This document shows positions 11,689-22,600 of a stretch of DNA of 64,000 bases, one piece after another. Location: the NCBI RefSeq assembly GCF_027942865.1, contig NC_134525.1, positions 433,501 to 497,500 of the forward strand. The letters run 5' to 3'. A model generated the notes under the pieces. The model saw only the letters and a list, made by a program, of their open reading frames with translations. It was not told where the DNA came from and did not search any database. The translations under genes were made by a program, and so were the position numbers. Each line of letters opens with the position of its first letter. Positions within the stretch are counted from its first letter, which is position 1. The stretch is from Odontesthes bonariensis (lineage: Eukaryota > Chordata > Actinopteri > Atheriniformes > Atherinopsidae).

Positions 11689-12780
11689 ATGTCCCTGCAG
11701 CTCCCCCCGTGCGTGATAGACTGTGGGACCGGGTGAGCGCGCACACAGACCCGCTCTGTACATGCATGACGCTGGGCAGCAACATACATGACGTCACGCT
11801 GTCCTGTGAGTGTTTGTTGTTGTTTTGGTGACATTAAAGGGCCAGTTCACCCAAAATAAGCATAAAGAATCAGGTCAGTTCTGCTGTTTCACTGACTGTG
11901 TCCTGCACAGACTGAACCTTTAACTGAGCTCTTTATTCTTGTTGTTTTGGTGACATTAAAGGGCCAGTTCACCCAAAATAAGCATAAAGAATCAGGTCAG
12001 TTCTGCTGTTTCACTGACTGCGTCCTGCACAGACTGAACCTTTAACTGAGCTCTTTATTCTTGTTGTTTTGGTGACATTAAAGGGCCAGTTCACCCAAAA
12101 TAAGCATAAAGAATCAGGTCAGTTCTGCTGTTTCACTGACTGTGTCCTGCACAGACTGAACCTTTAACTGAGCTCTTTACTCCAGCTGTGCAGAGCAGGT
12201 TCAGCATGTAGCTGTGTTATCGGACCCGGGTCAGCACCTGGTTCCCTGTGGTTTCCACATCAGGCTCCTGCCTCCGTAAGGAAGGCTGGAATCAGCTGGA
12301 ATCAGCTGGTATCAGGACCCAGAGCGCGGCGCTCTCTGATCTGAGTCTATTCTGGGGTGAATGTGGGACAGCTGCAGGAAGTGGAGCAGCAGCTGATGGA
12401 GGCCGGCTCCATGTGATGGCCGACTCTCTGGGTCTGAGCCTCCTGCTGCTGGACCACAACAGAACCCAAAGTTCTGCACCTCAGACCCACTCTGACTCGG
12501 CTCTGTTTTCTCCTGGTTTCAGACCTGGTGTTGGGACTAATTCAGCTCGTGGTTTGGACAGATCTGAGACTCCATCACTGGCTTTGAACTGGTTTTAGGT
12601 AGATAGATGATAGATAAGTACTTTATTCATCCCAGTTTGGGAAATTATTGTGTTGCAACAGCGTACAGTATAAAATATATGTAAAATTAAAGGGAAAACA
12701 AGCAAATAGAATAGAATAAAAATAGAGAATAAACATCAGCTATAAACAAATCTACAGTATGAAAAGTAGGGTAAATAATG

Positions 12781-12823
<43 letters not shown>

Positions 12824-15800
12824 TGAACATCAGTAAACTAAGTAAAAACAGATTTGTACATTTAACAATAAAGGTCAAAATAAATTTAACTAAGCAGACT
12901 GAACCAATAAGAAATATATGGGTATATGGATAAAATAAGTGGGGTATATGGATAAAATATGGGGTATATGGATAAAATATGTGGGGTATATGGATAAAAT
13001 ATGTGGTATATGGATAAAATATGTGGTATATGGATAAAATATGTTGTATATGGATAAAATATGTGGTATATGGATAAAATATATGGTATATGGATAAAAT
13101 ATGTTGTATATGGATAAAATATGTGGTATATGGATAAAATATATGGTATATGGATAAAATATGTGGTATATGGATAAAATATGTGGTATATGGATAAAAT
13201 ATGGGGTATATGGATCATTAAAATTATATTGTACTATGATGATATTTGTGCAAATGTTATTAGTAACAAGTTACTCGTGTTTTCGGTCTCAGCTTTGAAC
13301 CGATTGATGAGTTTGGACCTACTTTAGTGTCTGTTTTCCGCCTGGTTTCGGTTATAGATTCAGTGGGTTGTAAAGCTAAGATTTAACTTTGGTTCAGGAC
13401 TTGTGTTGTTGCTTTGTCTCTGAGTTCTGGATCTTATTCACTATGGGTTTTTTAAAATATTTTTTGGGGCTTTTTATGCCTTTATTATATAGGACAGTGA
13501 AGAGAGACAGGAAGCAGGGGGCAGAGAGAGGGGGAACAACATGCAGCAAAGGGCCGTCCGACGGTCGTCTCTTTAGTTATTCGGTTTGTTGGCAAGATGG
13601 AAGTTTTATGAAGAATTAAAGACAAAGCAACAAGTCTTCAGTTTGTGGACAGTTTGAAGTAACTTTTATGTGCAGAAATCAGAACATGTGCAGGAACAGA
13701 TTGTTAAAAGTTCAGGTCTTAAATGCTGTTTGATCCCTTTTAAACATCAAAGGGTTTGTGGGTTTACTTTGGATTTAATTAACTTTAGGAAGGAGTCCTG
13801 GTTGTTTTCTGAAGCTGAACAGGATACATTTCCATCCTCCTTCACCTTCATCTTTATTGTCCTCTGGGGGAAATGTGTTGTGCAGGCAGATAAAATATTA
13901 AAAACTTACAGTTATTGAAACACAATCACACACGAACAGGGGGATAAAAGCACTATAGGACCATAAAACATGAGGGGCAACTATTTAAAATTCTGGTTTA
14001 GCTGACTGAAGGCTTGTGGTACAAATGAGCATCCTGAGGAAGTGCTTTGTCATCTATAACCCTAACCCAGATACTTAAAACTCGCTCCACGGTGTCCCCC
14101 TTCATCGCTGTTAAAAGTGGTGGGTTTGACTTCCTTCTACAATCTATACACATGTCCTTGGTTTTCGTTACATTTACGTTTAAAAGTGAATCATCACACC
14201 AATTAATAAAATCACCACTGGCCCCAGGACTGTGCCCTGCGCAGTCTTTTCCCTCTGGAAAAACATCTGTTAAAGCATCGATTTAATCCACAGAATAAGT
14301 GGGGCGAATTATTCTATTTTCTCAATGTATTTTAGGGAAGTTCAACACATTTGTACCTCAAACAGTAGCCGAGGGAGGATGTCACCGTTAGGTTCTCAGA
14401 GGCTTTGGTAGTCAGGGAGCCATAGTCTCAAAAGCTCAATAAAATGGGTTGAACCTGACATGGTCTGCCATACTTTTTATTTGTGTTTCTTATGTTCACT
14501 TTGACCCTAAGAAGCAATAATCAGAGGGTCTGCTCTGCCGGAAACATGGCGAAAAAAAATTGTGGCCATTTTAGTGTATGTACCCTTCAGTTTTTTGATA
14601 GAACATGTTGGAAAATTAGAATTTTCCACAAATCCTCAGTGGGTTGGGTAAGCTGTCAATAAATGCATTCCAGATGCACAGAACACATGTGGAGACAACA
14701 TCCAATGAAATTATAACTCTTAAAATACATTTCTACATGATTTTGTCTCAATTTAATGCAAAGAAATCAGGCATTTTTTCCCCACTTTTTTCCAATATTT
14801 TCATCTTTACTTTATTGATAAACATAACAACAATATTTATTGAACATAAAAAAATACAAATAAAAAGTATGGCAGACCATGTCAGGTTCAACCCATTTTT
14901 GAGACTTTGGCTCCCCGACTATGTTCAGATGTTTGGGACTAGGGATGGGAATCGAAAACCGGTTCTTGTTGAGAACTGGTTCCCAGTGTTTGAATTCCTT
15001 GGAATCGTTTGACGATTTTGCAAACGATTCCCTTATCGATCCCAGTGGGCGCGAATGGCGTCCAGTGCAGCCAGCAGTCAACAGTAAACATGGCGCCCAA
15101 GCGGTACAAACACTCGAAGGTTTGATTACACATCCCTAAAAAAGACGACAACAGGGCAACTTGCAAAGTGAATATTTCACCAAAGGGAGGAAATACTACC
15201 AACATGCAATAACTATGAATGAATGTCGCGTTTTCGATCTGCTCCGGACTAACGTTGGTGAATCTGAACCCAGCAACGTTAGCAACGTTAGCATGTCCTC
15301 GGCTAACACTGCAGGTAACTAACTAACAAACACTGCCTATCATGTTAGCTCCATTTGCCTGATTGTAAAAGCTGCTGTTAGTAACGGTTAAGGTTAAATG
15401 AATGCCTTCTCAGGCATTACATTTAGATGAAATCATGAGAGACAGAGCCTGACTGGCTCAGAGCCAGAGGCTGGTGGTACTACCCCCAGTTCACCTCTAC
15501 CTCCAGCTTCTCCTTTCACCAGAGCAGGAAGAGTTCAATTACCCAGGCCAGGATAGACCAATGTGGACCTCACCGTTGTTGGGTTTGTGAGGTCATGACT
15601 CGTGTTACTTCTAAACTAAACAAAGTTGATGCTGATCGACCGGTTTGTTGTCCTTTTTCTCCAAATGAGAATCGATAAGGGAACCGATAAAGAACCGAAT
15701 CGTTAAGCAGAATCGAAAATGGAATTGGAATCGTAAAAATCTCATCAATTCCCATTCCTATTTGGGACCGTCCTTGTGTGTCTAACGGTGCTTTCTCTGT

Positions 15801-18800
15801 CCAATCCCAGGTACACGAAGATCGGCTATGCAGGAAACACGGAGCCGCAGTTCATCATGCCGTCCTGTAAGCATCACGTCTGCTGCGGTGGCGTCAGCAT
15901 CGTTGGCTCTGGCAGCAGGAGACAAACCCATCTAACATGTTGTTTCATCCGCCAGGCATCGCCATCAAGGAGTCGGCCAGCGTGGGCGAGCAGGCCCAGA
16001 GGAGGCTCGTGCGAGGAGTCGAGGACCTGGACTTCTACATTGGAGATGAAGCCGTAGACAAACCCAACTATGCAACCAAGGTAGGAACAGGGGGAGCGGG
16101 GGGGGGGATGAGTCCAGATGAACGGAAGTTAGGAGCTGTGCAAACTGTGCTGTCGCTGTGTCGTCCAGTGGCCGATCCGTCACGGGATGGTGGAAGACTG
16201 GGATCTGATGGAGAAGTTCATGGAGCAGGTCATCTTCAAGTACCTGCGAGCCGAGCCCGAAGACCACAGCTTCCTCATGGTATTCTGGTGATTCCGGTTA
16301 CTCTTTAACAAGGCGGAGCCTAAACCTGAGGCATCGGTGCTGTTTTTATGGCTTCCTGTAGGTAAACACACGTTGAACGCTGGATCAGAGAAGAGGCTCA
16401 GCTGACTCTGACTCCTGTCACAGTCTCTGAAGAAGTTCTAGAGATTCCTGGGCAGGTTTTTAGGTTTCACAGATCTTTGAAGCGCCCAGAGATCCTAGCC
16501 GAGGTTTCGGAGGTTGTAATGATGGTGAAGACGTCCATCGAAATGTCACAGAGGTCCATAAGACCTTAAAACCTTAAGACCATTAGACTAAAGGATGTTC
16601 AGATTCAAGGAGTTCCAGAATTGATTCAAGGAATTTTACAAGGAATTGATAAGGTTCCAGAACTCCTTGAGGTGGTTATAAATCTTATGAAGGTCCTTGA
16701 AGAGTTCTTTGAAGTCTTTGGGGAGGTTTTCCAGGCCCCGAACTGTATCGCTCAGATCCTTTATTATGTTCAAAATGTCCCAGACATGCATGATTTACAA
16801 ATGGAACACCTTTAAGGTGGTTGTAATGGTCCTACATGTGAACTTTGGAGTTAGATGTCTTTAAGGAGGCTGTATTATTCACTTTGAAAAGGTTATTTGG
16901 CTCCATGGGATAGATTTAAGGTCATATTGGGTTCTGGAGGCCCTTTAGGGGGTCATGTAGTTAGATGAACTTGTTCTCTGAAGCCATAGCTACACAACAA
17001 CGTGTCCGTGTGTGTGGGTGTGCACGTATGTGTGTGCACGTGTGCAGACGGAGCCTCCCCTCAACACCCCGGAGAACAGAGAGTACCTGGCTGAGATCAT
17101 GTTTGAGACGTTCAACATACCCGGACTCTACATCGCTGTTCAGGTGAGGCGGACTCCAACACCTCCACAGGTGCTTGTGTATCCTTGAACAGGCTCCAGG
17201 ACATTCCAGACTTCCTTGAGTAAAGCATGTCCCCCCCATCAGGCAGTCCTGGCGTTGGCAGCATCGTGGACGTCCCGACAGGTGGGGCAGAGGACTCTGA
17301 CCGGCGTCGTTATCGACAGCGGAGACGGGGTCACGCACGCCATCCCCGTGGTGAGACTCTCACTTTAACCCTTGTTTGGTCTTAACATTGTGTTTACTCC
17401 CCTTTGTCCTACAGGTCAGAAATGAGCCGCCCTACCAAAGCCCCAAAATAAAGCAACTTAATTGAATTTTAAATCCAAAATCTATTTTGTATGATGAAAC
17501 CACCTGTTATTGATCTATTCAACTCAATTCAATACATTTTTTATCGTGTATTTTTTGTTACACAATACAAAAAGACCATCACCAGTTTTCAGGATTACAC
17601 TTTTTTTTTTTTGGACCAACAGTTTTCTTGTTTTCTCAGTTTTCTTTTACATAATAAAGGTTTATTATTGCTATTATATAAATGTGAAGTAATTACTTCT
17701 GAATTAATTATATTGAAAAAACAGTTAAAAAAACAGTTAAAAAAACAGTTAAAAAACAGTTAAAAAAATGTTAGAAAACAGTTAAAAAAAACAGTTAAAA
17801 AACAGTGAACTTTTTTCTGCTGTTTAAATGTTTTTATAATTCACGGGTCAAAAATGACCCATAAGACAATCTTTGTACCCTAGTGGTGTACAGCCCACAT
17901 GGAAACATAAACAAAAATAAAGTCTGACTTTTTCTAATGATGGGGTCCCTTTAGGAAAAGTCATAACATTTCAAGTTGGAAAAAGATAGTTTAAGGTATT
18001 TTTTCTACAGCTAAACATGGTGGTGGCTCACTTTTGACTCATAAGACAACAGGAGGGTTAAACATAAAAGCTGTGGACGGAGCCTTCCCGATCACCCATT
18101 GGTCAGCTGGGCTTTCTCTCGCAGGCTGAGGGCTACGTGATTGGCAGCTGTATAAAACACATCCCGATAGCAGGGCGGGACATCACCTTCTTCATCCAAC
18201 AGCTGCTCAGAGACAGGGAGGTGGGGGTTCCTCCGGAGCAGTCGCTGGAGACCGCCAAGGCCATCAAGGTGCTGAGTTCCTCCTCTGATCGGTTCAGTCA
18301 AGCCTTTCTTATTTTATGCACCTAAAGTCTAGAACAGCCTTCCAGAAGATGTAAGACAGGCCTCAACTCTGACAATGTTTAAATCCAGGCTGAAAACAGT
18401 TCTATTTAGCTGTGCATGTGACACCTGAAAGTGTTTTATCTGCACTCTTTACTTTTAAATTAATTAATTAGTGGTTATTTTTAAAGGGTTTTTAAATGTT
18501 TTAAAACATTTTTGAAATTTTTGAAATTTTTTAAAACATTTTTTATGTTTTAATTCATTTTTTAGTTGATTATTCAATTAAAAAATGATTATTTTTAATG
18601 GGTTTATTTTTTATTTATTTTTAATGATTTTAATGCCTTCTTGTGATTTTATGTAGTTCTAAAGCACTTTGAATTACCTTATGTACGAATTGTGCTCTAT
18701 AAATAAAATTGCCTTGCCTTTCTTATTTCTCAGTGCTTTTTGTGTTTGAACTTCTGCTTGTAGGAGCGTTACTGCTACATCTGTCCAGACATCGTAAAAG

Positions 18801-19571
18801 AGTTCACCAAGTATGACTCTGACCCGGGGAAGTGGATCAAACAGTACAGAGGAACCAACGCCGTCAGTAAGGCCGCCTTCCACATCGACGTGGGCTATGA
18901 ACGCTTCCTGGGCCCCGAAATCTTCTTCCACCCCGAGGTGACGGCACACTGATCCTGTTCCACCAAAAATAAATAAATAAACACCAAACAGCAGAAGAAC
19001 AAACATAAACTCATTTAATTTAAACCAACCTGAAACTGGAGCGGCCCGATGATGGAGCCCTGGGGAACCCCACGACTGGTGTTGTGTTCACTCCTTTCCA
19101 CTCCTCCAGGGAGGTTGGAACTTTTGTTTAGATCGCATCGATTTGGGTCTTGACGAAAACCGGAAGTGATGTAGTTAAGAAAATAAAAACGGGATAAAAC
19201 GGGAAGTTCTTTGCCGTCATTAAAAGAAACACACCAGCTACATGAAACCGAAGAATACTTTCACTTTCATTCTAATACATTGCCCAATGTGGTCAGTTCA
19301 TTTTTAAACGTTGTAAACAATCGGGAAATGTGCTTTTTCTGCATGGGTTGTTTGGCAGATTAGCATTATGCTATTGAAATATACTAGCTGTTTCTAAGGG
19401 TTCTGTGCGTTACCGGCTAGTTAGCGAAATGCTAGCACTGGTTTAGTGCATTAAACAGAATGAGGGTGATGTGTTCAAAGGGGAATTATATGTGGCTTAT
19501 AATGTTGTAAAATGTGAGTTAAAGCCAGCTCAACGGCTGTGATATGATCATAATGTTTTACTGTGAAGCTT

Positions 19572-19650
<79 letters not shown>

Positions 19651-22600
19651 GTACTTTATTCATCCCAATTTGGGAAATTGTTGTGTTGCAGCAGTATACA
19701 ATTAAAGTAAAAACAAGCGAATAAAATAAAAAAATAAAAACAAACAAAAAAAAAAAAATAAATAAAATAATAAAATAAAATAAAATAAAATAAAATAAAA
19801 TAAAATAAAATAAAATAAAATAAAATAAAATAAAATAAAATAAAATAAAAATAGTGAATAAACATTAGCTTTATACAAATTAAAATGTATGGCTTAAAAT
19901 GTGTGTTTATTTGAATGCTATAAAATGCTAAATATTGTAAATTTATTTGTTTACAGTTTAACCGGTTTTAGCATGTAATGCACAAGGCAGTAAACAACAA
20001 CAACAACAACAAAGACGAGCTTATGTTATTCGTAACGACTGGTTTACAGGCTGCTCTGCTGCCATCTGGTGGAGAGATTACTGAGTAGTTACAGGCTCAG
20101 ATATATTTGTTGGGAAATGTTCTCTAAAAGGTGAAAGTTAATGGTCCAGAGTTAAAGGCAAGTTTATTTGTACGGCACAGTTCAACAACAAGGTGATTCA
20201 AAGTGCTTTAGGGAGACATTAAAACAGTAGAAATAAAAAGCACGACTTAAATTTTAAACAAAAATGAAAGAAATAAGAACAATAGATAAAATCAGTAGTT
20301 AAAATGTGATTAAGTTTTGAAACTCAAGCTTCAGATGGAAATAAAAACAACCAAGAGACAAAGATTAAAAAAGACCATCAACACTCTCACTGTTTGGTTT
20401 AAATAAGAAACTTTACAGACAGAGATGGAGGTTCGTGTAAAACGTGCTTGTAAATGTGTTTTTTTCCAGTTTGCTAACCCGGACTTCATGCAGCCCATCT
20501 CTGATGTCGTAGATGATGTCATCCAGAATTGTCCAATTGATGTGAGGAGGCCGCTCTACAAGGTACGTCCCACATTTAACACTGATACGGTGTTCAGCTG
20601 TTTGACGTTCACACCTGGTGTCAGGGTAAGGGTGATGGTTAGGTTAGGGTTAGGGTTCAGGTGTCGGTGGCAGAAATCTTATTTCTACAGCGGAAAAACA
20701 AACGGCTCGGTTCTTATCTCGCACCTGTGCTGGATTCTTCTCAACTTTCACGCCTAGGGATGGGAATCGAAAACCGGTTCTTGTTGAGAACCGGTTCCCA
20801 GTGTTTCAATTCCTTGGAATCGTTTGGCGATTTTGCAAACGATTCCCTTATCGATCCCAGTGGGCGCGAATGGCGTCCAGTGCAGCCAGCAGTCAACAGT
20901 AAACATGGCGCCCAAGCGGTACAAACGCTCCAAAGTTTGGTTACACATCCCTAAAAAAGACGACAACAGGGCAACTTGCAAAGTGAATATTTCACCAAAG
21001 GGAGGAAATACTACCAACATGCAATAACTATGAATGAATGTCGCGTTTTCGATCTGCTCCGGACTAACGTTGGTGAATCTGAACCCAGCAACGTTAGCAA
21101 CGTTAGCATGTCCTCGGCTAACACTGCAGGTAACTAACTAACAAACAAACAATGTTAGCATGTCCTCGGTTAACACTGCAGGTAACTAACTAACTAACAA
21201 ACAAACAACATTAGCATGTCCTCGGCTAACCCTGCAGGTAACTAACTAACTAACAAACAAACAACGTTAGCATGTCCTCTGCTAACCCTGCAGGTAACTA
21301 ACTAACTAACAAACAAACAACGTTAGCATGTCCTCGGCTAACACTGCAGGTAACTAACTAACAAACATTGCCTATCATGTCAGCACCATTTGCCTGATTG
21401 TAAAAGCTGCTGTTAGTAACGGTTAAGGTTAAATGAATGCCTTCTCAGGCATTACATTTAGATGAAATCATGAGAGACAGAGCCTGACTGGCTCAGAGCC
21501 AGAGGCTGGTGGTACTACCCCCAGTTCACCTCTACCTCCAGCTTCTCCTTTCACCAGAGCAGGAAGAGTTAAATTACCCAGGCCAGGATAGACCAATGTG
21601 GACCTCACCGTTGTTGGGTTTGTGAGGTCATGACTCGTGTTACTTCTAAACTAAACAAAGTTGATGCTAATCGACCGGTTTGTTGTCCTTTTTCTCCAAA
21701 TGAGAATCGATAAGGGAACCGATAAAGAACCGAATCGTTAAGCAGAATCGAAAATGGAATTGGAATCGTAAAAATCTTATCAATTCCCATCCCTATTCAC
21801 GCCGGACTTCTTGCTTCGAGTAAACAAAGAATAAGAAGAAGTTGAAAAGACCAGACGTGACATCAGAAGCAGAAATAAAGCAGCAAACATCAGTTTTAAA
21901 GTTTATTTTGTTCATTCAGCAGAAGCTTTTATCATGATGTGAGCTCAGGCCTCCTGGATAACTATCGGTGAAACTGAATTCCTGACTCATTTATCAACAA
22001 GACGAAATGTAAACCTGGGTCCTCTGAACCAGACAGGACCGAACGGAAACTGCGTGATTTGTTTGTGTCTCAGAACATCGTGCTCTCCGGGGGATCCACC
22101 ATGTTCAGAGACTTTGGGAGACGGCTGCAGAGAGACCTGAAGAGAGTGGTGGACGCCCGGCTGAAGCTGAGTGAAGAGCTGAGTGGAGGACGGATAAAGG
22201 TAAAACACACCTGAACGCTGGGTTTCACCAAAACTGACCAGGAAAATCTGCAAAAATAAAAGATTTTTATTCTGACAGGATCATTTATGACCTGATTACA
22301 GGTCAGATGTTGTTTACAGGCTGCTCTGCTGCCACCAAGTGGACAAAACCTGTAACAAAACTGTAGGACTGCTTCTAATTTAAAGCTTCCATCTTCAGTA
22401 AAACTCCTTCTTCCTGTTCCTGGGAGCATATATCAGGGGGTCTGAGGTGTAAAACTCCTTCTTCCTGTTCCTGGGAGCATATATCAGGGCGTCTGAGGTG
22501 TAAAACTCCTTCTTCCTGTTCCTGGGAGCATATATCAGGGCGCCTGAGGTGTAAAACTCCTTCTTCCTGTTCCTGGGAGCATATATCAGGGCGTCTGAGG

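Noticed and set aside
13389..13918. Short plus-strand frames in actr3b intron 1
   Set aside because: They overlap dispersed repeats and have no homology or splice support.
20640..20660. Interstitial telomeric repeat (ttagggttagggtt)
   Set aside because: Only about two and a half TTAGGG units, expected by chance in a sequence this size.
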